DNA of 43,376 nucleotides from an uncultured Bacteroidales bacterium (GTDB lineage: Bacteria > Bacteroidota > Bacteroidia > Bacteroidales > Muribaculaceae): assembly GCA_900544535.1 (NCBI GenBank), contig UQVH01000023.1, forward strand, positions 1-43,376. Reading direction: 5' to 3'. Position 1 is the first letter of the stretch, and each line of letters starts with the position of its first letter. A program made the translations under genes and the position numbers. Below are positions 14,143 through 23,067 of the stretch, piece after piece. The notes under the pieces were generated by a model. That model saw nothing but the letters and a program-made list of their open reading frames with translations. It did no database searches and was not told the DNA's origin.

Positions 14143-14982
14143 TCAATTCTGTTTCTCAAGTATCTTTTTTCTAATCCCGCTTCCATATATATTCTTGATT
14201 ATCGGAAGTGGCAAATATCTAAATATAAGCCTTGATATAGGATAAATATACCTCCACGTAAATATACCATGAAGTCGATAAATACCGTTCATGTATATTT
14301 TAAATTCATTCATTGCTTTTTTGCGACTACGGCGTTTAAACACATCTATGTCTCGTCGAAAGCGAATTGTAACTTCTTGCAAATTTGAAATGTTTAGTCC
14401 AGCATCCAAAATGTCAAACCAAAGTGCAAGGTCTTGGCTTGTCCGATATTTTTCATTATAGACAAATCCATTGTCTGAAAATACCGATTTCCGAAACATG
14501 ACAGTCGGATGTGCTAAAGGGGAGGCCTTGCAAATATATTTACGTATCAATGTCGGATTATCTGGATAATGACGAATATTCAGGCAGGAATCTGCCTCAT
14601 CAAATTCCTGAAGCCAGCCTCCACAAACAGCAATTTTAGGATGATTGGTCAAAAATTCAATCTGCCGCTCAAATCGACGCGGCATGGAGATGTCATCTGA
14701 GTCCATTCGCGCTATAAAATCACCGGTAACAACTTTTAGCCCCTTGTTAAGTGATTTAGTCAGACCCATATTCTGGTCATTTGTCAGGACGCACATAATA
14801 TGCGGAAGTCTTTCAATCCAAGCACTGATTACGGAATCAAGCGCTTCTCCGAGCGGACCATCTTTAACTAAAACTATCTGCGATGGTTTTAGAGTTTGAT
14901 CATCCCAAACACTCTGCAAAGCGCGTAGAAGATTTGTCGGTTTTTCCGAACGATAAACCGACATCAATACTGATATTTTCAT
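14143..14982 (-). CDS. GT2-family glycosyltransferase
   Basis: 279 residues with a GT-A fold: MKISVLMSVYRSEKP at the N-terminus, LVKDGP, NMGLTKSLNKGL, and the metal-binding IARMDSDDISMPRR near residue 95. The pattern QIEFLTNHPKIAVCGGW is common in bacterial capsule GT2 enzymes. It probably adds one sugar to the lipid-linked repeat unit on the cytosolic membrane face. The gene lies 18 bases before the kinase gene and 9 bases after the beta-propeller gene. Donor and acceptor are unknown. Base composition is AT-richer than that of the kinase. Confidence 0.92.
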   Translation of the reverse strand: MKISVLMSVYRSEKPTNLLRALQSVWDDQTLKPSQIVLVKDGPLGEALDSVISAWIERLPHIMCVLTNDQNMGLTKSLNKGLKVVTGDFIARMDSDDISMPRRFERQIEFLTNHPKIAVCGGWLQEFDEADSCLNIRHYPDNPTLIRKYICKASPLAHPTVMFRKSVFSDNGFVYNEKYRTSQDLALWFDILDAGLNISNLQEVTIRFRRDIDVFKRRSRKKAMNEFKIYMNGIYRLHGIFTWRYIYPISRLIFRYLPLPIIKNIYGSGIRKKILEKQN

Positions 14983-14991
14983 CCTTTATGG

Positions 14992-16239
14992 TTATGGAAG
15001 ATTTATATAGGCCAAACGACGTACGCCAGAAAGTACTGTGTCAAAATAAAGTCTTTTGCCATCAGACGAGAACCGTGGATGAAGATCGCATCTGCATTCA
15101 TCCATATATCGGATGGAATGGTGCATTTCGGCAATCTCCTGTATATTGGCTGTTTTGCGGTCAAACAGAAACAGATGTTGCATACGGCTTTTATCAGGAT
15201 AGGTGTCAAATGCCACATATCGGTTACTTACGGAAGGATGTCCATCTCCAAACTGTAATGACGACATAACATCCTGCAATATGATTTTGCCTGAGTGCAG
15301 ATCTATGACATAAAATCCATCTTTATTTTTGTAACGCAGATAACCGAGTATAGTTTTATTATCCATCCAACAACAATGACTGACCATATCTTCATCTACA
15401 AGTACCCGCAACTCTTTGAAATTGGAGTACATTAATCTGTCATGTCTGCGTTTTCCCTCATAATACCGATGGATGAAAATAAAGCCATTGCCATCAGGAG
15501 AAGACATCAGATGATTGACAACATGCCAGCACTGGTTGAATATATCTTTGGGTTTAACTGTGGCTATTTCTTTGAGAGAATGAAGTAGACGTGATACACC
15601 ATTCTCAACAATATAAATGCCATCATTCTCTGTGTTTGCCATTTCTTCGTCCGAAGGTATAGGCAAGTTCCTATATCCATAATCAGGGCGCAAACGCATT
15701 ATACGGGCATAATTTATAGATAGATATCTGTCCGAGTCAATCACCTCCTGAACAGGATATGAATTATAGCAAATTGAGCAATCGCTAATATTGACAATTG
15801 CGGCAGAATATTTTCCGTTATGAAGAGTATTGAAAATAACATGATTATCATCCAGCCATTGAGAACGGGCTCCCTGTTGCCAATTATAGGTATTAGTTAT
15901 ACCTATTACAGACTCTCGGCCAGTAGACATTTCTCTTAAAACTATTTCAACAGGAATATCAGTTACCGGTTTTTTGAATGTATTCTGATCTTGTGTCCGA
16001 TGAAAAAGAAGCTTTCCATTTCGCTCGCAGTTTTTGTCATAATAACCGAAAAAGGTTTCTTTCCCATTTGATTCTATAATATTTATATCGCCAAAGCCGT
16101 CAGCGACATTTGATTTATACGGTTTATGATAAACAAGTGCATTAAACCGTACATATAGATTTTTGATGACTTTTTTTAGTCCTGGCATTGATGACAGCAT
16201 TGCTGCAATCATTCTTTCTTTAGCACTGAATCCTGCCAT
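14992..16239 (-). CDS. Beta-propeller protein, distantly like oligogalacturonate lyase (PL22) / TolB
   Basis: 415 residues, no signal peptide. After a basic N-terminal region of about 45 residues the sequence shows repeated propeller-blade strands, such as HLMSSPDGNGFIFIHR, GDGHPSVSNRYVAFDTYPD and CDLHPRFSSDGKRLYFDT. The His/Gln-rich segments WHVVNHL, QFGDGHPS and DLHPRF recall the metal site of oligogalacturonate lyases, but I cannot align them with certainty. Similar genes in capsule loci are often just called glycosyltransferase. It overlaps the GT10 gene by one base (TAATG). It could be a sugar-modifying lyase or a scaffold; the function is not known. Confidence 0.65.
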   Translation of the reverse strand: MAGFSAKERMIAAMLSSMPGLKKVIKNLYVRFNALVYHKPYKSNVADGFGDINIIESNGKETFFGYYDKNCERNGKLLFHRTQDQNTFKKPVTDIPVEIVLREMSTGRESVIGITNTYNWQQGARSQWLDDNHVIFNTLHNGKYSAAIVNISDCSICYNSYPVQEVIDSDRYLSINYARIMRLRPDYGYRNLPIPSDEEMANTENDGIYIVENGVSRLLHSLKEIATVKPKDIFNQCWHVVNHLMSSPDGNGFIFIHRYYEGKRRHDRLMYSNFKELRVLVDEDMVSHCCWMDNKTILGYLRYKNKDGFYVIDLHSGKIILQDVMSSLQFGDGHPSVSNRYVAFDTYPDKSRMQHLFLFDRKTANIQEIAEMHHSIRYMDECRCDLHPRFSSDGKRLYFDTVLSGVRRLAYINLP

Positions 16240-17249
16240 TATTTTGTAAATTTGTTTTTGATCCGGTTAAAAAGCATAACATTGAGTTTCCGGAGATCGA
16301 AAAAAGCCATATCGGGCTTGATAGTTATAATATTCTTCTCGGCATCAGGATTCATCGTCTCCAAAACACCGATTATCATATCGAAAAGATTATACTCATT
16401 CAGCACAAGTTGTTTAGCCCTTTCAACAGCATCCGCATTTTTAGCTGCCAAATCGTTTGCTATTACCTCATCTATAATATTGATGGAGCCATTAATATCA
16501 TTGATGTCAATCAGTGTAAAAGACTCTTTCGGGAAATAGTCGCCCAAATTTGGGGCTCCATAATATATCGGATATGAATTACCCAGATATGAATCCGCCA
16601 ATTTCTCTGTCCAATAGTGAGGGAACGATGAGTTTTCGATACAGATGTGATATTTATATGGAGCCACCACGTCCCATTTATCATCAAAACTATTGAATCC
16701 ATGCCCAAAAAGATCAAGCTGATCTCCGTAATGCTCCTTCAATGCCATTGCGAATGCAATACGGTCCTTATGCCCTTTTGTAAAGCATTTGTTAGAAGTA
16801 ATGATTGACATCAACTTCGTCTTCTCTGGATGGCTGATAGAAAGAGTATCAAAATTTTTAGTATAGACTACTTTCTGCCCTTTTTCTTTACCATCATCAT
16901 CGCGCGGGCTGATTTTACCTATATGCCAAGGCTGTGCAGGCTGCATCATCTTCATCATAGGATGCCTGATTGAAGCCTGAACAGACAGGACACGAGCAAA
17001 TTGCTTCACAAAGCCTGGAGCGTAATGATAGACTGTCTCCGGTTCGCCCGTTATGAACAGCGTGTTTTCAGCACTACACTTACATGTTTCCGAAATCCTG
17101 CGTCCTTTGCTGTACATGACCCAAAAATCTGCTTCCTCTACATCTTCATTGATGTGGAAACAATAACCTCGGTGCTCCAGATTGCTTTTTGGCAACTGAC
17201 GCGCACAGCCCACATTATCCTGCGCAATTGAAAGTTTTACGTGATACAT
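16239..17249 (-). CDS. GT10-family alpha-1,3/4-fucosyltransferase
   Basis: 336 residues. The GT10 donor-binding signature is clear around residues 195-240: YKYHICIENSSFPHYWTEK, then SYPIYYGAPNLGDYFP and SFTLIDIND. The N-terminal half contains FWVMYSKGR and LFITGEPETVY, as in bacterial members. Such enzymes transfer fucose from GDP-fucose to GlcNAc or Glc in alpha-1,3/1,4 linkage. The C-terminus (DLRKLNVMLFNRIKNKFTK) is basic and amphipathic, a likely membrane-association tail. Linkage and acceptor are inferred from the family. No GDP-fucose biosynthesis genes are in the window. Confidence 0.9.
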   Translation of the reverse strand: MYHVKLSIAQDNVGCARQLPKSNLEHRGYCFHINEDVEEADFWVMYSKGRRISETCKCSAENTLFITGEPETVYHYAPGFVKQFARVLSVQASIRHPMMKMMQPAQPWHIGKISPRDDDGKEKGQKVVYTKNFDTLSISHPEKTKLMSIITSNKCFTKGHKDRIAFAMALKEHYGDQLDLFGHGFNSFDDKWDVVAPYKYHICIENSSFPHYWTEKLADSYLGNSYPIYYGAPNLGDYFPKESFTLIDINDINGSINIIDEVIANDLAAKNADAVERAKQLVLNEYNLFDMIIGVLETMNPDAEKNIITIKPDMAFFDLRKLNVMLFNRIKNKFTK

Positions 17250-17310
17250 AATTATTTTATGTATTGATTGTCATTAATATTTCCCGATAAAATTCTTTCA
17301 AATCTCATTA

Positions 17311-17451
17311 TCATGATTGAAAATGATTGAGATGGACCTTTATTTCACTATCGGAGAACCTCTTTTTGATCACATGAGCTGGATTTCCGCCAACAATTGA
17401 AAACGGAGGAATTTAGTTCCCGCCCTGTTACAACAACACTCACCGTTATGA
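17311..17451 (-). pseudogene. Remnant of a hexapeptide-repeat acetyltransferase (C-terminal end)
   Basis: Between the GT10 gene and the next glycosyltransferase the minus strand encodes SIVGGNPAHVIKKRFSDSEI in one frame, ending at TGA (17311-17313). This is the conserved C-terminus of CatB/WcaF-type acetyltransferases. Just upstream, another frame reads TVSVVVTG, the preceding coil, so a frameshift lies near 17405-17425. No start codon or further N-terminal part is found. It is a decayed fragment left in the operon. Confidence 0.6.
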
Positions 17452-17472
17452 TTCGTGTTATTTATTCACTTG

Positions 17473-18414
17473 TTATTTGAATCTAAGTATCTTTTTTAAT
17501 TTCTTCCTTAATCCAAACATTCGAAGTTTTTTATATTGCAAATTTTCCATTTCTATTATTTCTTTTGTCACTATATGATTTTGAGGATATAAATATGGAG
17601 TTTGCAATTTACCTATTTTAAGACCATTATAAAAATTCTCATCACCAATTTGATAATGAGTTCCCTCACATGTCCCAATCCCAATGTTGATAGCAAGATT
17701 TACCATAGGCAATAGACATAACGAATTAGTATGCAAAACATTAAATCTCCATATAGTATCCCATGTTTGAAGCTTTTGGCGATTGATAAAAGTCTGTCTG
17801 AAAGCTCTTTTATACATTAGGCCTTGGAATAAACCGAATCTATTCACAGCTTTTAATATAGAAAAGTTTTTATACCCATCCATTTTAATATCCATTACGC
17901 GCACCCATTTATCACGCCATGTACCCCATCCCCACGCCATTGCATGATAAGTAAACTGTACTTTATTGCTTTTCTCAATAGTCGACATCGGATTGTTGGC
18001 AATGATATGAACTATCTTTTCTTCATGTTCAAATTTCGGGAACGCGTCCTCACAAAGATAAAAGAAATCCTGGCTCACATAACAGTCATCTTCAATGATT
18101 ACGCCATATTTTTCTGTCTCAAACATCCAGTTGATCGCATTGTATACGCCAAAATCAACACCAATATTCTTATCACGAAACAAGGTGTGCACGTCGCATT
18201 CCCAATCTATCATATTTAGGATTTTGTCCCGTGTCAATTGACATAATTCTTTTTCTTCTGGGCGTGATTCACGCGGACCGTCAGCGGCAATATATAATCG
18301 ATCCGGTTTATATTCTCTGATTGCTTCAAAACTGGATGCTGCAATATCCGGGCGATTAAAAATAATGAATAATACGGGAATTTTATCTGTATTATTAGAA
18401 GATTTTGTTTCCAT
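17473..18414 (-). CDS. Glycosyltransferase of GT-A fold (HlpA-like/GNT-I-like nucleotide-diphospho-sugar transferase)
   Basis: 313 residues. The N-terminus PVLFIIFNRPD followed by LYIAADGPRE, then GVIIEDDCYVSQDFF with the acidic metal-binding triplet near residue 111 and WGWGTWRDKW, is the pattern of a glycosyltransferase group common in Bacteroidota capsule loci, often named hemolytic protein HlpA-like. It probably transfers one sugar of the repeat unit. A basic C-terminal tail (LRKKLKKILRFK) suggests membrane association. Specificity is unknown. The 167 bases upstream hold only a possible 33-codon plus-strand ORF I do not trust. Confidence 0.82.
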   Translation of the reverse strand: METKSSNNTDKIPVLFIIFNRPDIAASSFEAIREYKPDRLYIAADGPRESRPEEKELCQLTRDKILNMIDWECDVHTLFRDKNIGVDFGVYNAINWMFETEKYGVIIEDDCYVSQDFFYLCEDAFPKFEHEEKIVHIIANNPMSTIEKSNKVQFTYHAMAWGWGTWRDKWVRVMDIKMDGYKNFSILKAVNRFGLFQGLMYKRAFRQTFINRQKLQTWDTIWRFNVLHTNSLCLLPMVNLAINIGIGTCEGTHYQIGDENFYNGLKIGKLQTPYLYPQNHIVTKEIIEMENLQYKKLRMFGLRKKLKKILRFK

Positions 18415-18581
18415 TTATTCAGATCTCATAAACTATATAGAAGTTCTAACATTCGTTTTATAATTCCTGTGAGCTGTGAAAAAAGACAAGGGTAAGGTCG
18501 ATCAGCTTAATGCTGTCGAAGCGCTTACAGGAGTGTACAGTAGCATATCAAGACAATTAAATTTGGAATCAGGATGAATTA

Positions 18582-19409
18582 TTATTGTTTCTTTAGCCAA
18601 GGGAAAAATACTCTGATATGATTTGTCGTCCAGACACGAATAGCACGGCCCAAACCGAAATTTTTACGATTGAAATGAAACATCGGGCCCGGTTGTCCAT
18701 AACCTAAAGGGGAATAAAAATTTTCCCAACGCTTATGAAACGGGACATCCTTACATGTCCATAGCGGCGGACGGGGATTGTTTTCACAGATTCCACGAAA
18801 TTCGCATGAGACGTAATTATAATGCCCCGAACGAGTCACTCTCCAACCGTAATCTACATCACCGATCGCATGTCGATACACCCAGTCAAGATTGCCTGTA
18901 AGATGAAAGATCTCACGGGATATCAGAACGATATTGCCGTTAAATGTCTCGCAACATTGGAGTCTGCCATTAGGATAAATCAGGCGATTTGCAGAATAAC
19001 CGCTATAAGTAAGTTTATGTGGCTCGACAATAGAATGTGTCGGACCGACTATCACAGAATCGGGTTTTTCATTTGCCTCGGATAGTAATCCCTCAAGAGC
19101 TCCTGGCAATAATGTCGTATCGTCATTGAGCCAAAGATAAAAATCATAATCCTTAGTCTTGGCTGCCTCTTCCCAAGCCAGATACATTCCCCGGTTCCAA
19201 AACAAATTCCCATCACCCTTGATAATTTTTACCGTTGGATATATGTTTACCACCTCTTCCGGAGTTCCGTCGGTACAGCCGTCGTCTGTCAGATAGACAT
19301 CGAAAGAAAATCCATTTGGCAAGACTTGATTATAAAGTTCCTTGAGACAGGAAAGTGTCTTTGCTTTACGATTATGTACGGTCAAAAGGACCGCAATTAA
19401 TTTCTCCAT
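18582..19409 (-). CDS. GT2-family glycosyltransferase (rhamnosyltransferase-like)
   Basis: 275 residues with a GT-A core: KLIAVLLTVHNRKAKTLSCL, VYLTDDGCTDGTPEEV, LFWNRGMYLAWEEA and the metal-binding YLWLNDDTTLLPGAL near residue 95. GNLFWNRGM and GDVDYGWRVTRSG recall GT2 enzymes annotated as rhamnosyltransferases or related to WbbL. The C-terminus RVWTTNHIRVFFPWLKKQ is basic and aromatic, probably touching the membrane. It lies 20 bases after the frameshifted acetyltransferase gene. Donor sugar is not determined. Confidence 0.9.
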   Translation of the reverse strand: MEKLIAVLLTVHNRKAKTLSCLKELYNQVLPNGFSFDVYLTDDGCTDGTPEEVVNIYPTVKIIKGDGNLFWNRGMYLAWEEAAKTKDYDFYLWLNDDTTLLPGALEGLLSEANEKPDSVIVGPTHSIVEPHKLTYSGYSANRLIYPNGRLQCCETFNGNIVLISREIFHLTGNLDWVYRHAIGDVDYGWRVTRSGHYNYVSCEFRGICENNPRPPLWTCKDVPFHKRWENFYSPLGYGQPGPMFHFNRKNFGLGRAIRVWTTNHIRVFFPWLKKQ

Positions 19410-19429
19410 CCTATCGAATAATATTTTAT

Positions 19430-20111
19430 CTATATTTTCCGATTCCAGTCTATACCGCTCTTAACTAATTTTGACGGAACTCCGCAAAAAATGCTATTAC
19501 CAGGAGCTAAAACACTTGTCACTACTGAGCTGTTACCTACGATACAATTATTGGAAATCTTAGATCCTTTTAAGACCCTTACATGTGCTCTTAACCACAC
19601 ATGGTCGCCAATTATGATATCTTTTGCTTGGTTGATACGTTTATTGGTCTCTATTGAAATTATCGCATGGCTATCGCCTGTCCTTATTTCGATATCGGAA
19701 GAAAACATACAATCCTTACCAATATAAACATGGCTACTTTCTGTACAAGCTATGTGGCCACCTTCCATTGTGAAATCGGGAGCAATATCTATAATGCTGT
19801 TTTCGCCTTCTATCCAAAAACTTACATTGCTAATGATAGTATGATTCCCACCAATACGGATTTTACATTTATCCGAACCTATATAAAACGAACAATTACT
19901 AATTCTCGCCAGGTTCAATCTCAATTCTGCAATTCTTCCCTTTGATTTTAAATGTAGTTCTCCTTAAGAATGCTCCTTTCCACGTTATGGAGCTCAATAA
20001 CATGGCTTTGATTGGTATTGAAAAATGCACAACCGTGTAAATAAGTGCCATGCAATATAGAATTGCATTGTTTTTCTTAGCTTTGTTTTTAATTTTAGAT
20101 ATTATCGACAT
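19430..20111 (-). pseudogene. Frameshifted hexapeptide acyltransferase (two frames of one gene)
   Basis: One gene is split across two frames. The 5' part starts at ATG 20111 (MSIISKIKNKAKKNNA) and reaches KGKNCRIEIEPGEN before a stop near 19899. The 3' part continues in another frame as LARISNCSFYIGSDKCKIRI, with no ATG of its own (only TTG at 19924), and runs through GDHVWLRAHVRVLKGSKI and VFCGVPSKLVKSG-like coils to 19430. Together they rebuild a normal WcaF/CatB-like acetyltransferase of about 225 residues with a hydrophobic N-terminal helix. A one- or two-base change near 19903-19915 explains it: either a real mutation, phase-variable inactivation or a sequencing error. It would acetylate a sugar of the repeat unit. 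Confidence 0.75.
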
Positions 20112-20197
20112 GATTTGCTCGTAAGAGTTGGCATTATGATAGAATTTATTTTGTCAACAACTAATATAATGGCGCGTTTGGAGATACCGTGTATTAG

Positions 20198-20848
20198 TCA
20201 GAAATCAAACATCGTGACTACTTCATCCGGCTCTTTTAACCACCAATAACTTAATTTTATCCTGCCCAAATCAATTGAAGGATCTCTGTATCTGATTATT
20301 TTAGCCGGAACACCACCTACTATTGCATATTCCGGGACGTCATCTGTGACAATTGCACCGGAGGCTATAACTGCCCCGTTACCAATAGTGACACCATCCA
20401 TTATCGTAACCCTTGCGCCGATCCACACATCGTTACCAATTGTAATCGGAAGATACTCTTCAAAGTCCTGTCTGTTTTTGACAATTGGCAGATTAAATGT
20501 ATTATGTTCACGGTAAAAAAGCGGTGAGGTAGAAAACATATCAAGAGGATGCCGACCGAGACCGCATAAAAGATCGGGAGCAATTGAACAATAATTGCCT
20601 ATAACCGTGTTTTGAATGAGGGCGTTTCTGCCTATATAGGTATAATTGCCGATGGTAACATTATTGAAAATGGAATTATTAAAAATTCGGACTTTCCCTA
20701 ATTTGCAATTTGAGCTAAAACAATTACCATTGCCTATTTTTGCATTTTTAAACCGCAGCCGATTATTGTAATCCCTTGAGCAATTCAAGGCCAGTTTATA
20801 TAATCCGGTCAATAAACCGACTGGGAAGAAAAGAATTCGTCTGATCAT
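20198..20848 (-). CDS. CatB/WcaF-like hexapeptide acetyltransferase
   Basis: 216 residues. A hydrophobic N-terminal segment (RILFFPVGLLTGLYKLAL) precedes a left-handed beta-helix with repeats IGNYTYIG, VIGNYCSIA, IGNDVWIGARVTI and IGNGAVIASGAIV, ending YAIVGGVPAKIIRYR. The likely catalytic histidine is His100 in GLGRHPLDMFS, in the loop seen in xenobiotic acetyltransferases. It probably O- or N-acetylates a sugar in the surface polysaccharide. It follows the polymerase gene by 4 bases and has the same architecture as the frameshifted gene just downstream. Confidence 0.92.
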   Translation of the reverse strand: MIRRILFFPVGLLTGLYKLALNCSRDYNNRLRFKNAKIGNGNCFSSNCKLGKVRIFNNSIFNNVTIGNYTYIGRNALIQNTVIGNYCSIAPDLLCGLGRHPLDMFSTSPLFYREHNTFNLPIVKNRQDFEEYLPITIGNDVWIGARVTIMDGVTIGNGAVIASGAIVTDDVPEYAIVGGVPAKIIRYRDPSIDLGRIKLSYWWLKEPDEVVTMFDF

Positions 20849-20852
20849 TAGT

Positions 20853-22142
20853 TTAATAATTTGTAATGCGACGTATTACATATTTTAATTGCTGGTCGGA
20901 TAGAGAGCGGAATTGTTGGGAATAGCAGATACCGACAATTATCCAAAACAGAACGTAATTTGTGTCGAACCGCTGAAATTCCTCAAGCCATGAATAGAAA
21001 AATCTGAAGGCAAGATACAGGCCAAGAACCGGTATAAACTTATTGTTTGACTGCCATACAGCTCTGAATACGGCACTAAAAATAACACAGGAAAATGCAA
21101 CCACTCCGACAATACCCATATAATTAAAGATGTTGAGTATGGCAGTCTCACAACTTTGTCGTTCAGTGCGGTTCCATTTCAGATCTCCTTTGATTTGCTT
21201 TCCAAAGAATACCGAATCATATCCGCGGGCCAGCGATCGACCCAAGAGCCAATAATTATGCCTTATTGAGGATACTATTTCTTCCTCATAAAGGAATGTA
21301 CGGTCATCAGAAAATAATTCTTTTGAATGTCCACCTTCCACATCATACTTGTACTCCCACCCCATTTCTTCGCCAATATTCAGAATATTAAAAACTCCTG
21401 TGGCTGCTAGTCCAAACAGAATGAATGGCGAGACGAGTAGTACGATCGCGAGGGGTTTTATAATTTTCTTGAAGTGTTTGTAATACTTTTTATAACAACA
21501 GATTCCAAGTAAAAAAGCTAACGTAAACCTCAGAGTGTCGGATCTGTCGGTTCTTGCCATTATAAATACAACTGCAAGTGCAAAAAAACATAACAGACGG
21601 GTCCGTTTGTTCAAAATAGGCAAAAATATGAATAAAAGAGAGTATGGCATCATCAATCTGCCATAAAAATGAGGTTCATCACCGAGTAGAAACAATATCA
21701 CAATAGAAACTGGAATCCACTTGTACCATATTCCAAGTATTGTTTCTGCTTTCCTGATATCAACCATGACCAAGGATATCAACGGTAATGAAAATGTCAT
21801 CAGGTTTGAAACAAGCAATTTCCAATCCCAGTAGCATTTGGCCATGAAATATCCGTGAACCGCAGCTGCGAAAACTATCAGGAGGTAACAATATAATTGT
21901 GAGTAATTGATATTTTTTTCTCTAAGTTTGAAAGCCAGGATTAATGTTACTCCCTCCGTAAACCACCAGACAACAGGGTGAATCATGTTCACCGTTTCAG
22001 ACCATTGACTGACTGACGGGAGCAGCATTACGAGTAAAGCCACTCCCATCATTACGCTTAATCTAACCATCAGATAAGAAATTAATCGGTTACCAATAAC
22101 ACTTACCCTCAACATCAGATGAAGAAGAGGGTGTCTCATCAT
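20853..22142 (-). CDS. wzy: O-antigen/capsule polymerase (Wzy-like)
   Basis: Up to 429 residues with about ten to twelve predicted membrane helices, a long extracytoplasmic loop near residues 260-320 and a tail FRSLSDQQLKYVIRR. Sequence identity within Wzy is low, so the call rests on topology and on position in a Wzx-containing operon. The ATG at 22142 overlaps the upstream gene by 53 bases; an alternative ATG at 22070 (MVRLSVMMGVALLV) lies 20 bases after that gene's stop and fits the first helix better. It would join repeat units at the periplasmic face. Confidence 0.8.
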   Translation of the reverse strand: MMRHPLLHLMLRVSVIGNRLISYLMVRLSVMMGVALLVMLLPSVSQWSETVNMIHPVVWWFTEGVTLILAFKLREKNINYSQLYCYLLIVFAAAVHGYFMAKCYWDWKLLVSNLMTFSLPLISLVMVDIRKAETILGIWYKWIPVSIVILFLLGDEPHFYGRLMMPYSLLFIFLPILNKRTRLLCFFALAVVFIMARTDRSDTLRFTLAFLLGICCYKKYYKHFKKIIKPLAIVLLVSPFILFGLAATGVFNILNIGEEMGWEYKYDVEGGHSKELFSDDRTFLYEEEIVSSIRHNYWLLGRSLARGYDSVFFGKQIKGDLKWNRTERQSCETAILNIFNYMGIVGVVAFSCVIFSAVFRAVWQSNNKFIPVLGLYLAFRFFYSWLEEFQRFDTNYVLFWIIVGICYSQQFRSLSDQQLKYVIRRITNY

Positions 22143-23067
22143 TGGACGGTCTTACCCAATATTCATTTACTAAATTAGAATATTGTCCTTTAGGAATACC
22201 CCATTCCCGGACACCATATTCAGGGTCATCCCAACGGCGTCCTCTGATGCCAAAAAGCAGCTGCAATGCACCGCCAAGATGAATGGCTTTTTTACCTTGA
22301 CGCTTTACATGGGCTGCCAGAGGGAAACCGTATGCACCGCACCCGATAAGACAAACATCATAATCCTCCTTGTTAATTTCTCCTTTCATCCATTCCAATG
22401 CCTCAAACCAATCTTTAAAGCGGGAATCGCCTTTACCAAGACTTTGAACCGCCTGGATAACTCTGATGGATTCAAATTCTGGTAGTGTGTCAGGATTATC
22501 GAATAATTTGTCTCTGCGGTCATATTGGCTTAATATCGACTTGGCAAAAGGATGTACCACGAGTACTTTCTTCCCCTTAAGGGCTTTTGTCCATGGTGAT
22601 GAAGTCCAGAATGGCTCAAGATAACGGAGCAATGTGATTTTGGTATTGCCTATATACGGTCGCATTTGAGATTCATTTGAACACCAGCTGCCCAATAAAT
22701 CAAGTTCTCGTGAATCTGCCATCATTAGCTCGCTGAACCGGGCTATGTTGGATTCTGTTGCAGGATAGAAACCGGACCATCTCTCCATTTGGTCAAGTAT
22801 GGCGGGATTCCACCACCATTCACCGGTCTTTCCTTTGATATAGTCCATTATATTTCGTCCGGCTTTAACCCCCAGATAATTTCTGATAGCACATAACTCA
22901 GTACTGCCGTAACGTGCTATCATCACGCCTTTTTCAGAAGAAAGAAGTTTTTCAATCTCACAAGAAGTCTCCTCGGCACTCATTGTCTGTCCTAAAGAGA
23001 CATGATGATCCTTGTGCTTGTTAATCAGTTTTCGCAGTAATTTTAAAAACGAATGAAAAATCTCCAT
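22090..23067 (-). CDS. GT-D-like putative glycosyltransferase
   Basis: 325 residues. The N-terminal GVMIARYGSTELCAIRNYLG resembles the start of the GT-D group (SP_1767/DUF1792-like), where an acidic residue near an Arg-x-Gly contacts the donor. The C-terminal half contains KKVLVVHPFAKSIL, DVCLIGCGAYGFPLAAHVK and AIHLGGALQLLFGIRGRRW, a second conserved block in that group. In capsule operons such genes usually encode glycosyltransferases. It overlaps the acyltransferase gene by one base upstream and probably the polymerase gene downstream. Family assignment is moderate. Confidence 0.65.
   Translation of the reverse strand: MEIFHSFLKLLRKLINKHKDHHVSLGQTMSAEETSCEIEKLLSSEKGVMIARYGSTELCAIRNYLGVKAGRNIMDYIKGKTGEWWWNPAILDQMERWSGFYPATESNIARFSELMMADSRELDLLGSWCSNESQMRPYIGNTKITLLRYLEPFWTSSPWTKALKGKKVLVVHPFAKSILSQYDRRDKLFDNPDTLPEFESIRVIQAVQSLGKGDSRFKDWFEALEWMKGEINKEDYDVCLIGCGAYGFPLAAHVKRQGKKAIHLGGALQLLFGIRGRRWDDPEYGVREWGIPKGQYSNLVNEYWVRPSNDETPSSSSDVEGKCYW

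Noticed and set aside
18476..18577. 33-codon plus-strand ORF starting with GTG, beginning VKKDKGKVDQLNAVEAL
   Set aside because: No promoter box, no hairpin and no recognisable family; it could be a remnant but cannot be supported.
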